Source: Polynucleobacter sp. es-MAR-4 (lineage in GTDB: Bacteria; Pseudomonadota; Gammaproteobacteria; Burkholderiales; Burkholderiaceae). Taken from it: a stretch of 64,000 bases of DNA. The stretch lies in NCBI RefSeq assembly GCF_018882055.1, contig NZ_JACVPF010000001.1, forward strand, positions 806,001 through 870,000, read 5' to 3'. The position numbers were made by a program, and so were the translations under genes. The notes beneath the pieces were generated by a model. The model had not been told where the DNA came from. It searched no databases and worked only from the letters and a program-made list of their open reading frames with translations. Numbering within the stretch: the first letter of the stretch is position 1; the number at the start of each line of letters is the position of its first letter. Below are positions 42,995 to 52,680 of the stretch, in pieces.

Positions 42995-44875
42995 TTATCT
43001 TCCACCTGCTGTCTTTGGGCAAACATCTTTACTAGTCGAATCTTTTTGCCACTCCTTAAAACAAGCGCCTTGAGAATCAAGGGTCAAGGGGGCAGCAAGA
43101 TCATAACGTCTACCCACCACCAACTTCTGTTGGTCTATCCATAGATTGTTTTGCAGGTGAGTTGTAAACAGCACTTGATGTGCAGTTTCTTTATTGGGTG
43201 CAATATTGGGAGGGTAAAAACCCTCCTCTGGCACCAAGGAATACAAGGCACTAGCAGCAAATTCGCTAGACCCCTTTGGAAGATAGTTTGCTACCAGCGT
43301 ATAGGCTTGAGAGTACTTTGCAATATCAAACCACATATACATGCCTCGATTGCTGGCTGCCGGCACTAAGCCCTTGGGGATATTCACTTCACCACCATAT
43401 GCTTTTCCGTCATACATTGCTGGAATAAGGATGAGGTCGGCCCTATTTAATGCATAAACCTCAGTTAACTCAGGTATACGCACTTCATCATTGAGCATGA
43501 CTGCGACTCGACCCAAGTCGTTAGTACTAAAAACAGGAAGATCATTACCTGGCGTAGCCCACTGCTGCTCACCATCATTTAAATGAGATTTGCGATAAAC
43601 CCCAGCTTGTTTGCCGTTGAAATCAAAAAGAACTGCAGTTTCGTAATACTTTCCACCTCTTATCTCAGGCATGGAAAATAAAAGATAAGTCTTGTAATTT
43701 TTTGCCAGGTTGGATGCCAATGTGGCACTCTTGCCATCAAGAGTCTCAGCATATTGAGAAATATTCGCTTTATTGAGGGCCACTTTTCCTATAAATGAAT
43801 TGAATGGCAATACTGCGAGATTAAAGCCATTAGGATTGGCCCTAATCAAGCTCTCTACTTTTTTAGCATTCGCATCTACATCCCCGTTAACCGGATCATA
43901 TTGAATTAACAGTGCACCGATTTGATTCTGGGCATTATTAGCTACAGGATCAACAGGTGCTTTATATAGGTTGTAGATACCATAGAGCTCTGGGCGACGA
44001 TGCTTTAGCCAAAACTCTTTTTGTTCACTTTTCTTATTGGTATCTATAGTGGCATAAATGATTGTGGGCTCCTGAGGATTGGTCCATGTACCTGCCTTTG
44101 AACTAGTGAGTTGTTTTCCACTGCTATCCCAGATAGAGGATCCCCCCGTAAATTGATCGACAAATTTGACTTGGGGCATCTTAACTATCCCCGCTTGATT
44201 TGTGGCCACAGTATTAATGCCAATCCAAGGAGACAAGGTTGCTATGTTTGCAATGGTTGAGTGATTGCCATTGCTCACTTTTTCAAACTTAGGTGTCGTA
44301 TCGGAACCAATTGGCATCGCCAATATATCTATTCCACGCAAACTAGGAACCAATAAAGATTGCAGACGGCTATCGTCAAAACAAATCAGCATTCCTATTC
44401 TGCCAATATCAGTATCAAATACAGGGAAGCCTAAATTACCTGGCGTAGCAGTACTAAAGTCACCAGGTGGCAATTGATTTTTACGATATTTACCAATATA
44501 TCCCTTTGGCCCGATAAGGGCGGCAGCATTGTGCGTTAATCCAGTTACAGGATCATTCTCATATAAGCCAATCACAACATAGTTGTTATATTTTTTCGTA
44601 ATCCTTTCCATTGCTGCAGTCGCTTTGCCTGGAATCGTATCTGAGTCCTTTTTGCTTCCGATAATCCAACCCGTTACAGCAACCTCTGGCAGAACAATTA
44701 ACTTAGCCCCATTCTGAGAAGCTGTAGTTACTTTAGCTGCTATCCCATCAATATTAGCCTGCACATTCTGTTCAGCAGGATTAAATTCAACGGCAGCAAC
44801 TTTAATTTCTACGGCATGAATAATGACTGGAAATAGGGCTAAAAAAGTAATGAGGGTTGCTGTGGATTTTTTCAT
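42995..44875 (-). CDS. Exported tandem-domain carbon-nitrogen hydrolase
   Basis: A 626-residue protein with a signal peptide (~1-21, IIHA-V) and two nitrilase-fold domains. The first (~22-300) has an intact catalytic triad: Glu64 (LPEVAV), Lys132 (YRKNQL) and Cys165 (GMLICFDD). The second (~315-590) keeps the lysine (YRKSHL, Lys429) but has Phe at the Glu position (VLPFNS) and lacks the Cys (VAVMLNDE), so it looks inactive. The substrate, presumably a nitrile or amide, is unknown. The gene is monocistronic on the minus strand, 43 bases before the CruF-like gene. Confidence 0.85.
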   Translation of the reverse strand: MKKSTATLITFLALFPVIIHAVEIKVAAVEFNPAEQNVQANIDGIAAKVTTASQNGAKLIVLPEVAVTGWIIGSKKDSDTIPGKATAAMERITKKYNNYVVIGLYENDPVTGLTHNAAALIGPKGYIGKYRKNQLPPGDFSTATPGNLGFPVFDTDIGRIGMLICFDDSRLQSLLVPSLRGIDILAMPIGSDTTPKFEKVSNGNHSTIANIATLSPWIGINTVATNQAGIVKMPQVKFVDQFTGGSSIWDSSGKQLTSSKAGTWTNPQEPTIIYATIDTNKKSEQKEFWLKHRRPELYGIYNLYKAPVDPVANNAQNQIGALLIQYDPVNGDVDANAKKVESLIRANPNGFNLAVLPFNSFIGKVALNKANISQYAETLDGKSATLASNLAKNYKTYLLFSMPEIRGGKYYETAVLFDFNGKQAGVYRKSHLNDGEQQWATPGNDLPVFSTNDLGRVAVMLNDEVRIPELTEVYALNRADLILIPAMYDGKAYGGEVNIPKGLVPAASNRGMYMWFDIAKYSQAYTLVANYLPKGSSEFAASALYSLVPEEGFYPPNIAPNKETAHQVLFTTHLQNNLWIDQQKLVVGRRYDLAAPLTLDSQGACFKEWQKDSTSKDVCPKTAGGR

Positions 44876-44949
44876 GAACTAGATGGATTGGTTTGATTTA
44901 AAAACTATATCAGATGCCAATATAGTCAGATTTAATACTACGAACTAGC

Positions 44950-44980
44950 TAAAAAAATACCAACCCGAAGGTTGGTATTT
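44950..44980 (-). terminator. Rho-independent terminator after tRNA-Ile2
   Basis: Arms 44955-44965 (AAATACCAACC) and 44970-44980 (GGTTGGTATTT) form an 11-bp stem. On the minus strand the loop is TTCG, a stable tetraloop, followed by a T run. It lies seven bases after the tRNA CCA end. Confidence 0.85.
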
Positions 44981-44987
44981 TCATTTC

Positions 44988-45064
44988 TGGTGGGCCCACC
45001 AGGACTTGAACCTGGGACCAAAGGATTATGAGTCCTCTGCTCTAACCAACTGAGCTATAGGCCC
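44988..45064 (-). tRNA. tRNA-Ile2 (anticodon CAU, lysidine-type)
   Basis: The 77-base gene folds as a complete cloverleaf on the minus strand with encoded CCA: acceptor GGGCCTA/TGGGCCC, D arm GCTC...GAGC, anticodon loop CTCATAA and T arm CCAGG...CCTGG. Anticodon CAU could mean Met, but the C4-G69 and C5-G68 pairs, the G27.U43 wobble and the variable loop TGGTC match bacterial Ile2, whose C34 TilS changes to lysidine to read AUA. It lies 13 bases downstream of rpoD. The initiator-type acceptor mismatch is absent. Confidence 0.85.
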
Positions 45065-45077
45065 GTTAGTCTTTGGA

Positions 45078-47672
45078 TCAATCTTCTTCGAGGAAGGTCT
45101 TGAGTTTGTCGCTGCGGCTTGGATGACGCATTTTTCTCAGGGCTTTGGCTTCGATCTGACGGATACGCTCACGTGTTACGTCAAACTGTTTACCAACTTC
45201 TTCGAGAGTGTGGTCTGTGCTCATCTCAACACCGAAGCGCATACGCAATACTTTTGCTTCACGTGGTGTTAATGAATCGAGAACATCCTTAACTACATCG
45301 CGCATAGAGTCATGCAATGCCGCTTCAGCTGGAGCCAAGGTATTGCCATCCTCAATGAAGTCACCCAAATGAGAATCTTCATCGTCACCAATTGGTGTCT
45401 CCATGGAGATTGGCTCTTTAGCGATCTTCATAATCTTACGAATCTTGTCCTCAGGAATTTCCATCTTGAGTGCCAAGGTTGCAGCATCTGGCTCATGACC
45501 AGTTTCTTGCAAGATTTGACGGCTAATACGATTCATCTTGTTGATTGTTTCAATCATATGCACTGGAATACGAATCGTACGTGCTTGGTCAGCAATAGAA
45601 CGGGTAATTGCCTGACGAATCCACCAAGTTGCATAAGTCGAGAACTTATAACCACGACGGTATTCAAACTTGTCTACCGCCTTCATCAAACCGATATTAC
45701 CTTCTTGGATCAAATCCAAGAACTGCAAACCACGGTTGGTGTATTTCTTAGCAATCGAGATAACCAAACGTAAGTTGGCTACAGCCATCTCACGTTTTGC
45801 TTCACGTGCACGCTTCTCACCAGCAATCATTTGCTTGTTCACTTCTTTTAATTCTGGAAGTGGCAATACAACACGAGTCTGAATATCAATTAACTTTTGT
45901 TGAAGTTCCTGGATCGCTGGAACGTTACGCTGTAGCAATGCTGTGTATGGCTTGTTCTCTTTGAGTAACTTAGCGGTCCACTCTAGGTTCATGGACATCT
46001 TAGGGAAGTCTTTAAGTACATCACCACGATTGACGCCAACCTTATCCACCAACAAACTCACAATGCCACGCTCGAGTTTCCAAACTTGGTCTACTTGTGA
46101 ACGCATGGTGTCGCATAACTTCTCAACACTCTTGGCAGTCAAACGGAAACCAAGCAACTCACCACGAATAGCCTCTTGCGCCTTGATATACGCTGGGCAG
46201 TTATAGCCTTCTTTATCAAAAGCACGACGCATCTTGTCAGCTTGAGTGCGAACAATTGCAAACTTCTCTAGTGAGATCTGCTTGAGTTCCTCTAATTGCT
46301 TAGCATTAGCTGTAGCTGCGCCACCGCCGCCACCGCCGCCTTCATCTTCTCCACCTTCTTCGTCACCCTCTTCAGCATCTGGGTCAACTTCTGGCTCTTC
46401 TGGTCCAAGCTTAATATCTTCAGCATTAGGGTCGACCAATCCGTCTACGAACTGATCAATCTCCATCTCACCGCTAGCAATCTTGTCTACGTTAGCCAAG
46501 ATCTCGCCAATCGTGACAGGGCAAGCAGCCAAAGCCATCACCATGTCTTTAAGGCCTGCTTCAATCTTCTTCGCAATGACGATCTCGCCTTCACGGGTCA
46601 AGAGGTCAACGGTACCCATCTCGCGCATGTACATACGCACTGGATCGGTTGTACGTCCGAACTCTGAATCAACAGTAGCTAAAGCAGCTTCTGCTTCTTC
46701 CTCAGCCTCTTCTTCAGAAGTTGTTGCTGAAGCATTTTCATTGAGCAACAATGTTTCAGCGTCTGGAGCCTGCTCATAAACAGTAATGTTGATGTCGTTT
46801 AAAAGGCTGATCAACGTTTCCAATGCATCCGCATCAGATAACTCATCTGACATCACGTCATTCATTTCGCCATGAGTTAAATAACCCTTGGACTTACCCA
46901 TCTTGATCAATGTCTTGAGGCGGGTACGGCGTAATTCTTGTTGCTCTTCAGAGCCTAACTGTTGTGCTGCGAATTCTTTTAAGAGCGCCTTTTCTTTTGC
47001 TTTACGCTCACGTGCTTTTTGACGATCAGTTAAAACTGGTTCAGCACCTTCAGCAGGAGCATCCGCTTTTGGCTTGCGGCCTTTTTTTACTTCCTCAGTT
47101 GCTACTGCCTCAACTTCAACCTCCTTCGCTTTTTTACCTTTAGCTTCTTTTGCCGGCTTAACTTCTTTCACCGCAACAACTTTAGGGGCGACAACCTTAC
47201 CTTTTTTAGGGGCTTCAACTTTCTCGGCCTTAGCTGGTGCTTTTGCTTGTGCTTTAGCTGCAGTCTTAGCTACTACTTTAGTTGGTGCTGGCGCTTTAGC
47301 TGCAGGCTTTACTGGTGCCTTCGCTTTCGCTACAGGCTTGGCTGGTTTAGCTGGAGCTTTCACGGGCTTAGCAGGCGTCTTCGCTTTAACTACAGGCTTA
47401 GCTGGTTTAGCTGGAGCTTTCACGGACTTAGCAGGCGTCTTCGCTTTAGCTACAAGCTTGGCTGGAGCCTTGGCTTTCGGTGCTGGTTTAGCTGGCGCTT
47501 TAGCCGGGGCTTTCACTGGTTTAGCAGCTGCCTTTACTGGCTTAGCTGGCGCTTTTGCTTTAGCAACTGGTTTAGCGGGTGCCTTGGCTTTTGCCGCTGG
47601 CTTTGCTGGTGCTTTAGCTTTCGCTACAGGCTTAGCTGGTTTAGCTGCTGGTTTTTTCTTAATATTTGGCAT
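45078..47672 (-). CDS. rpoD: RNA polymerase primary sigma factor RpoD (sigma-70)
   Basis: An 864-residue sigma-70, longer than the usual ~610-780. Regions 1.2 ([16 protein letters not shown]), 2.4 ([15 protein letters not shown]), 3 and 4.2 ([18 protein letters not shown]) are all intact. An acidic-glycine insert lies at ~455-480. The extra N-terminus (~1-215) is a very basic Lys/Ala/Pro tract with a tandem 60-base (20-residue) repeat, resembling histone H1 tails. Region 1.1 follows at ~238. It should serve all housekeeping promoters. It is read leftward towards the tRNA. Confidence 0.95.
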   Translation of the reverse strand: MPNIKKKPAAKPAKPVAKAKAPAKPAAKAKAPAKPVAKAKAPAKPVKAAAKPVKAPAKAPAKPAPKAKAPAKLVAKAKTPAKSVKAPAKPAKPVVKAKTPAKPVKAPAKPAKPVAKAKAPVKPAAKAPAPTKVVAKTAAKAQAKAPAKAEKVEAPKKGKVVAPKVVAVKEVKPAKEAKGKKAKEVEVEAVATEEVKKGRKPKADAPAEGAEPVLTDRQKARERKAKEKALLKEFAAQQLGSEEQQELRRTRLKTLIKMGKSKGYLTHGEMNDVMSDELSDADALETLISLLNDINITVYEQAPDAETLLLNENASATTSEEEAEEEAEAALATVDSEFGRTTDPVRMYMREMGTVDLLTREGEIVIAKKIEAGLKDMVMALAACPVTIGEILANVDKIASGEMEIDQFVDGLVDPNAEDIKLGPEEPEVDPDAEEGDEEGGEDEGGGGGGGAATANAKQLEELKQISLEKFAIVRTQADKMRRAFDKEGYNCPAYIKAQEAIRGELLGFRLTAKSVEKLCDTMRSQVDQVWKLERGIVSLLVDKVGVNRGDVLKDFPKMSMNLEWTAKLLKENKPYTALLQRNVPAIQELQQKLIDIQTRVVLPLPELKEVNKQMIAGEKRAREAKREMAVANLRLVISIAKKYTNRGLQFLDLIQEGNIGLMKAVDKFEYRRGYKFSTYATWWIRQAITRSIADQARTIRIPVHMIETINKMNRISRQILQETGHEPDAATLALKMEIPEDKIRKIMKIAKEPISMETPIGDDEDSHLGDFIEDGNTLAPAEAALHDSMRDVVKDVLDSLTPREAKVLRMRFGVEMSTDHTLEEVGKQFDVTRERIRQIEAKALRKMRHPSRSDKLKTFLEED
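47321..47460. repeat. Tandem 60-base repeats in rpoD 5' region
   Basis: Positions 47341-47400 and 47401-47460 are near-identical 60-base units (differences at only four or so sites), and a partial unit lies just before. Each encodes a 20-residue Lys/Ala/Pro unit (K-T-P-A-K... V-K-A). The unit is an exact multiple of three, so copy number can vary without frameshift. Confidence 0.85.
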
Positions 47673-47807
47673 TTATTAGCACTTACTCACGTTACTGATG
47701 ATTGATCTTGACTGACTAAATACAGTCTCGCTGTCCACTTGCCCCAAATTTCTTCAAAATAAAGCGCAAGTGGCTGAATTAAATCGGTTTTTTTCTGGGA
47801 ATAGAGG

Positions 47808-47813
47808 ATTATA
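47808..47813 (-). promoter_or_regulatory. Candidate -10 of the rpoD promoter
   Basis: On the minus strand GACTATAATCC holds a consensus TATAAT at 47808-47813, about 136 bases before the rpoD ATG. No good -35 is at 16-18 bases (GGGGTA at 17), so this is only a possible promoter. The 225-base gap between dnaG and rpoD (47673-47896) holds no other gene or hairpin I can support. Confidence 0.35.
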
Positions 47814-47896
47814 GTCGATTGCGACTTTTTTACCCCCTCCACCACTAAAAATATGGGGTAAATTTCGAGTTTTTCTAGGGCTAAATCAGAAAATTC

Positions 47897-49846
47897 TTAG
47901 GAGAATTTCAATCTTTCGCCCAACTCGCGATATCGAGCCCGATCTTGCTCAGTGGCCGTACTTGCAGCGATCTTTTGGGCGATTTCTGTCATTTCCATCT
48001 TGAGATGGGTAAGTTCCAGTTTTTTAAATGCCCCATCAAGATCAGCAACAGCACCATCAAGGTCTAAATCAGAACCCATCACCCGCTTTCTCAATACTTC
48101 ATAGAGTGGGGCAAGCTCACTGCGGGATAGCTGATCTTGGAATAGTGCAAATGCTCCAGCACCTACTGTAGGTGGCTTGCCATTCTCACCAGGAATCAAC
48201 TCAACCTGGTCACATTGAGCCAGTAGATCCTTCATGAGCTCCAATGCTTTTACAGAACGTAATTCGGAAGCTTGTAAAGCAAGCGCCCTCTTATTAGCAT
48301 CCAAGGCTTTTCCCAAATGCGGAAACTGAATTAAGACGCGTAGCATCTGCTCGGCTAGATCGGTGGGCGCCTGAGGTGGAGGAATATTTTGTATGGGAGC
48401 TCTTTTCGCTGACCCTTTAGATGCCTGCCAAGGTGCACCCTGCGTCCTGTTACCGCTATTGGCCTGCACAAAGTTAGGTGCGCGTTGATTCGTTGCTGAA
48501 TAAGAGCCTTGCTGCACTGGTGCAGGCGCTACCGTCAATCCACAGAAAGACTCCAGCTCTGCAGGCGTTGAATTTGTACGAATAGCCAGCTCGCGCAAAA
48601 TTTGTGTACGCAAAGCAATTGGTGGCATCGATAGCAACAACGGTTTTGCAGCGTGATGGGTTTGCGCTCTACCCTCTGGAGTTGTCAGCTCGTGATCTTG
48701 ACTCACTATCTTGAAGAAGAAGCTCGAAATCGACATGGCCTCTTTAATAACTTTTTCGAAGGCAGGCGCACCATAAGCACGTACATAGCTATCGGGATCA
48801 TGCTCTGTCGGCAGGAATAAAAAACGAATCTCCTTGTCGTCAGACATCAATGGCAGACATGCTTCTAGTGCGCGCTGCGCAGCACGCTGGCCAGCAGAGT
48901 CGCCATCAAACGAAAACACGATGCGATCGGTTTGGCGCAACAACATCCGTACGTGATTAGCGGTACAAGCTGTACCCAAGGTAGCTACCGCATTAGGGAA
49001 TCCCAATTGCGCGAGTGCCACGACATCCATATAGCCCTCACATACGAGAACATATTCTTGCGAACGAATGGCCTGTCTTGCTTCGAACAATCCATACAGC
49101 GTATTGCCTTTAGAAAACAGTGGTGTCTCGGGTGAATTTAAATACTTTGGCTCACCTTGATCTAAGATGCGCCCACCAAAGCCAATGGTCTGACCTTTGG
49201 GATTGCGAATCGGGAACATGATGCGATCACGGAAGCGATCGTAGCGTCTTGCAGTTTGATTGTTTTCAGTCTGCTCGCTCTGAATCAGTAAACCGCCTTC
49301 AAGCAAAGTCTTTGCCACTTCATCATTGGCATAAGTACCAAAGACTGATTCAAGACCCTGCCAACCATCGGGGGCATAACCCAATGCATAGCGTTTAGCG
49401 ATCTCACCAGTCAGGCCGCGCCCCTTAAGGTAATCGACTGCACGAGGCGCTACTTTGAGTTGTTGGCGATACCAATCGGCTGCTGCACTCATGACCTCAC
49501 TTAAGGCCATGGTCTGCTGTTGACGTGCAACATCATTCGCAGTGCGCTCTTCACGCGGTACATCCAAACCTGCGGAACGTGCCAAGTCTTCAATGGCATC
49601 TACGTAACCAAGACCGGAATACTCCATGAGGAAACTAATCGCAGAGCCGTGTGCCCCGCAACCAAAGCAGTGATAAAACTGCTTGGTAGGTGACACTGAA
49701 AATGAAGGGGATTTCTCAGAATGGAAGGGGCACAAACCTTGAAAGTTCGCGCCCGCTTTTTTTAACTTCACGTGCTGCCCAACCACATCAACGATGTCAA
49801 CCCGATTTAACAAATCGGCAATGAAGGATTGAGGGATAAGAGCCAT
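47897..49846 (-). CDS. dnaG: DNA primase DnaG
   Basis: A 649-residue primase. The N-terminal zinc-binding domain reads CPFHSEKSPSFSVSP...CFGCGAHG (CHC2). The TOPRIM domain has VCEGYMDVVALAQLG and FSFDGDSAGQRAA (metal Glu/Asp). A helicase-binding C-terminal domain ends the protein, with a long linker of low complexity (~430-490). It makes primers at the replication fork. Conserved location upstream of rpoD, downstream of yqeY. Confidence 0.97.
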   Translation of the reverse strand: MALIPQSFIADLLNRVDIVDVVGQHVKLKKAGANFQGLCPFHSEKSPSFSVSPTKQFYHCFGCGAHGSAISFLMEYSGLGYVDAIEDLARSAGLDVPREERTANDVARQQQTMALSEVMSAAADWYRQQLKVAPRAVDYLKGRGLTGEIAKRYALGYAPDGWQGLESVFGTYANDEVAKTLLEGGLLIQSEQTENNQTARRYDRFRDRIMFPIRNPKGQTIGFGGRILDQGEPKYLNSPETPLFSKGNTLYGLFEARQAIRSQEYVLVCEGYMDVVALAQLGFPNAVATLGTACTANHVRMLLRQTDRIVFSFDGDSAGQRAAQRALEACLPLMSDDKEIRFLFLPTEHDPDSYVRAYGAPAFEKVIKEAMSISSFFFKIVSQDHELTTPEGRAQTHHAAKPLLLSMPPIALRTQILRELAIRTNSTPAELESFCGLTVAPAPVQQGSYSATNQRAPNFVQANSGNRTQGAPWQASKGSAKRAPIQNIPPPQAPTDLAEQMLRVLIQFPHLGKALDANKRALALQASELRSVKALELMKDLLAQCDQVELIPGENGKPPTVGAGAFALFQDQLSRSELAPLYEVLRKRVMGSDLDLDGAVADLDGAFKKLELTHLKMEMTEIAQKIAASTATEQDRARYRELGERLKFS

Positions 49847-49874
49847 CAGTTATGGATGAGGCTTTGTTTTTAAC

Positions 49875-50321
49875 TTATTTAGCGAGCGCAGCTTTGACTA
49901 AACCAGAAACTTTACCCATATCAGCTTTACCAGCTAACTGGCCCTTAAGAACGCCGATTACTTTACCCATATCTTGTGGGCCAGCTGCCCCTGTTGATGC
50001 AACTGCTGCAGCTACTGCAGCCTCTACTTCAGTATCGGATAACTGTGCTGGCAAATAGTCTTGAAGAATATCCATCTCAGCCGCTTCAATTGCTACCAAA
50101 TCATCGCGATTGGCTTTTTCAAATTGAGAGATTGAATCTTTACGCTGCTTAATCATCTTCTCAACAGTAGCAATGACGCTAGCGTCATCCATCACGATAC
50201 GATCATCCACTTCACGTTGCTTAATGGCTGCCAGTAAAAGACGGATAGTTCCCAAGCGCGCCACTTCTTTCGCACGCATCGCGTTTTTCATATCTTCAGT
50301 GATTTGATCTTTCAGACTCAT
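49875..50321 (-). CDS. yqeY: GatB/YqeY domain-containing protein
   Basis: A 148-residue helical protein. It matches the YqeY family: MSLKDQITEDMKNAMRAKE, then LGTIRLLLAAIKQREVDDR, KQRKDSISQFEKANRDDL and DMGKVIGVLKGQLAGKADMGKVSGLVKAAL at the end. The C-terminal region is like the tail of GatB that contacts tRNA. Its role in translation is suggested but not proven. It lies between rpsU and dnaG as in most betaproteobacteria. Confidence 0.93.
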   Translation of the reverse strand: MSLKDQITEDMKNAMRAKEVARLGTIRLLLAAIKQREVDDRIVMDDASVIATVEKMIKQRKDSISQFEKANRDDLVAIEAAEMDILQDYLPAQLSDTEVEAAVAAAVASTGAAGPQDMGKVIGVLKGQLAGKADMGKVSGLVKAALAK

Positions 50322-50373
50322 GGCATTTTTCCCCGGTATTCAATATCTAATAAATTGCTGGTGATTCAAAAGC

Positions 50374-50406
50374 AAAAACCCGCTGCGTTTCACCGTCAGC
50401 GGGTTT
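50374..50406 (-). terminator. Hairpin terminator/attenuator between rpsU and yqeY
   Basis: AAACCCGCTG (50376-50385) pairs with CAGCGGGTTT (50397-50406). On the minus strand a GC stem is followed by TTTTTGCTTTT. It lies 36 bases after the rpsU stop and probably stops most rpsU transcripts while letting some continue into yqeY, dnaG and rpoD. Confidence 0.8.
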
Positions 50407-50441
50407 CAAAGCCTCTCGGTGAGGAGAGCTTTTAAATTCGA

Positions 50442-50654
50442 TTAGTAAAGCTTTTTAGGCAACATCTGGCTGCGAATACGCTTGTAATGGCGTTTAGCAG
50501 CAGCGGCCTTCTTACGCTTACGTTCAGCCGTTGGCTTCTCGTAGAACTCGCGGGCACGCAAGTCTGTCAAAAGACCATTTTTTTCAATGGTGCGCTTGAA
50601 ACGGCGCAATGCCACTTCAAAAGGTTCGTTCTCACGGAGGCGGACTGTAGTCAT
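50442..50654 (-). CDS. rpsU: 30S ribosomal protein S21
   Basis: A 70-residue highly basic ribosomal protein. The [20 protein letters not shown] start and the [20 protein letters not shown] block are diagnostic. S21 aids translation initiation. It opens the classical rpsU-yqeY-dnaG-rpoD macromolecular synthesis cluster and is divergent from tsaD. Confidence 0.97.
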   Translation of the reverse strand: MTTVRLRENEPFEVALRRFKRTIEKNGLLTDLRAREFYEKPTAERKRKKAAAAKRHYKRIRSQMLPKKLY

Positions 50655-50731
50655 ACTTGTTTAACTCGTATATGCTCGAAAAATATCGAAAAATTAACTG
50701 AAACGCGATTCTAGCACGACCAAGCAAAAAA

Positions 50732-51805
50732 ATGATTGTTTTAGGCATAGAAACTTCTTGTGACGAGACCGGGGTAGCCCTTTACGACACCTCCCCCTGG
50801 GAAAACCGCGCCCCAGCCCATCAGGGCATCCTGGGACAGGCTTTGCACTCCCAAATCGCGATGCATCGAGATTACGGGGGTGTTGTCCCAGAATTGGCCT
50901 CCAGAGACCATATAAGGCGGGTTTTACCCCTTTTAGACGATGCTTTGCATGAAGCTGGGCTCAAATTAAAGGATATAGATGCCGTGGCCTATACCCAGGG
51001 TCCCGGCTTAGCTGGTGCCCTACTTGTGGGCAGCGCTTTTGCTAAATCCCTAGCTCAAGGGCTCAATTTGCCATCGATTGGAGTGCATCACCTGGAAGGG
51101 CACCTGCTTTCTCCACTTTTAGGGGTCTCCGTACCGGAATTCCCATTTATCGCCCTCCTTGTCTCAGGTGGGCATACCCAGTTAATGCTGGTCAGCGGGG
51201 TTGGTAAATACCAACTTCTGGGCGAAACCTTGGATGATGCTGCTGGCGAAGCCTTTGATAAAACGGCCAAATTGCTAGGCTTGGACTACCCGGGTGGCGC
51301 CGCCATCTCCAAATTGGCAGAAAAAGGCCAATCTGGAAGATTTGACCTGCCCAAACCGATGCTGCACTCGGGAGATTTGGATTTTTCCTTCTCAGGACTT
51401 AAAACAGCCGTTCTCAATCAAGTCAAAAAGTTTGAGGCACTCGGAATTTCAGATCCTACTGAAATTGCAACATTTCATGCGGATCTCGCACGCAGCTTTG
51501 TCGATTCTTTGGTGGCAGTATTGGTCAGCAAATCTGAGAAAGCCCTCAAACAAACAGGTTGCAAACATTTGGTGCTGGCTGGTGGCGTGGGAGCCAATTT
51601 GCAATTACGCGCAGCCCTTAATGCCAGCGCCAAGAAGAATCGATTTGAAGTGCACTACCCACCAGTCGATCTATGCACCGATAACGGCGTGATGATTGCA
51701 TTTGCTGGAGCACTACGCATGTTGGCAGAAAATAATGGATCAACCACTTCAGGTGCTTTTGATATCAAACCCCGTTGGGATTTGGCGAGCAACAATCTCG
51801 CTTAA
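50732..51805 (+). CDS. tsaD: tRNA threonylcarbamoyltransferase TsaD
   Basis: A 357-residue ASKHA-fold enzyme. It starts with [29 protein letters not shown] gives the metal-binding HxxxH (the family signature), [13 protein letters not shown] and [17 protein letters not shown] follow, and [12 protein letters not shown] ends the core. It adds threonylcarbamoyl to A37 of ANN-reading tRNAs with TsaB and TsaE. It is divergent from rpsU, as is common in this group. Confidence 0.97.
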   Translation: MIVLGIETSCDETGVALYDTSPWENRAPAHQGILGQALHSQIAMHRDYGGVVPELASRDHIRRVLPLLDDALHEAGLKLKDIDAVAYTQGPGLAGALLVGSAFAKSLAQGLNLPSIGVHHLEGHLLSPLLGVSVPEFPFIALLVSGGHTQLMLVSGVGKYQLLGETLDDAAGEAFDKTAKLLGLDYPGGAAISKLAEKGQSGRFDLPKPMLHSGDLDFSFSGLKTAVLNQVKKFEALGISDPTEIATFHADLARSFVDSLVAVLVSKSEKALKQTGCKHLVLAGGVGANLQLRAALNASAKKNRFEVHYPPVDLCTDNGVMIAFAGALRMLAENNGSTTSGAFDIKPRWDLASNNLA

Positions 51806-51827
51806 GCACATCTCGTTTTAGTACTAA

Positions 51828-52655
51828 TTACTTAGTCAGACTAATTTTGGCGTAGGCGCTGTGATTGTGAATCGACTCAAAGTTCTCAGCCTCAACCACT
51901 AAAGACAAAATACGATCATCGTTTTTGAGCTGACCAGCAACATCGCGCACCAAGTCTTCTACAAACTTTGGATTGTCATATGCGCGCTCGGTAACCCACT
52001 TCTCGTCAGGGCGCTTCAGCAAGCCCCACAACTCGCTAGAGGCTTGACTCTCAGCGGCTGCAACCAAATCCTCTACCGTCATCTTGGTCTTTGGATCAAG
52101 CTCTACCGACATCGTTACATGCGAACGTTGATTATGCGCACCGTACTCAGAAATCTCTTTCGAGCAAGGGCACAAACTCATGACTGGAACTAAAGCACGT
52201 AGGTTTAACTCAACATCGATTGCACCCGATGTATTTTGTTTTGCCTTCGCAACCCAAGTCACTTCGTAATCCATCAAACTTTCCACACCAGAAACTGGTG
52301 CTGCTTTTTTAACAAAGTGTGTGTAAGTGAATTGAATGCGACCCTCTGTTGCATTGAGTAGCGGCAACATCTCGTGCACCATGGCAACTACAGACGCACT
52401 ATCAATCGGTTCATTATGTTTTTGTAATAGCGCAATGAAACGGGACATATGCGTGCCCTTCACGTGCGCAGGCAAAGCCACATCCATTTCAAAATTACCA
52501 ACAGCTGGCATCACACCCGTCTGAGTACGGACGCTCAATGGATGACGCAATCCCCGAATCCCCACCTGCTCAATTGGCAAAGCACGCTCATCATGCGAGG
52601 ACTGTACGTCCGGCATAGTTTGCGTCTTGAGAAAGGCAGTGTTGATATCGTTCAT
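51828..52655 (-). CDS. folE2: GTP cyclohydrolase FolE2
   Basis: A ~275-residue type IB GTP cyclohydrolase. VGIRGLRHPLSVRTQTG starts the core; LMDYEVTWVAKA, VPVMSLCPCSKEISEYGAHNQR (with the key Cys and metal ligands) and the EDLVRDVAGQL region fit FolE2. It makes dihydroneopterin triphosphate for folate/queuosine. FolE2 tolerates low zinc. The start is MNDINTAF; a TTG six codons earlier is unlikely. Confidence 0.93.
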   Translation of the reverse strand: MNDINTAFLKTQTMPDVQSSHDERALPIEQVGIRGLRHPLSVRTQTGVMPAVGNFEMDVALPAHVKGTHMSRFIALLQKHNEPIDSASVVAMVHEMLPLLNATEGRIQFTYTHFVKKAAPVSGVESLMDYEVTWVAKAKQNTSGAIDVELNLRALVPVMSLCPCSKEISEYGAHNQRSHVTMSVELDPKTKMTVEDLVAAAESQASSELWGLLKRPDEKWVTERAYDNPKFVEDLVRDVAGQLKNDDRILSLVVEAENFESIHNHSAYAKISLTK

Positions 52656-52680
52656 GGCTCTATTTTCAGGCAAAAATGAC

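Noticed and set aside
45312-45773. A 153-codon + strand frame opposite conserved regions of rpoD
   Set aside because: It is opposite sigma regions 2 to 4, with Cys/His/Trp-rich random composition; a shadow frame.
47321-47460. CRISPR-like or mobile repeat
   Set aside because: The 60-base units are contiguous, without spacers, are in frame within rpoD and encode a protein repeat.
47074-47679. A 201-codon open frame on the + strand opposite the rpoD 5' region
   Set aside because: It is the mirror of the Lys/Ala/Pro codon repeats (Ala/Gly/Phe-rich low complexity), has no family signature, and the sense frame encodes RpoD.
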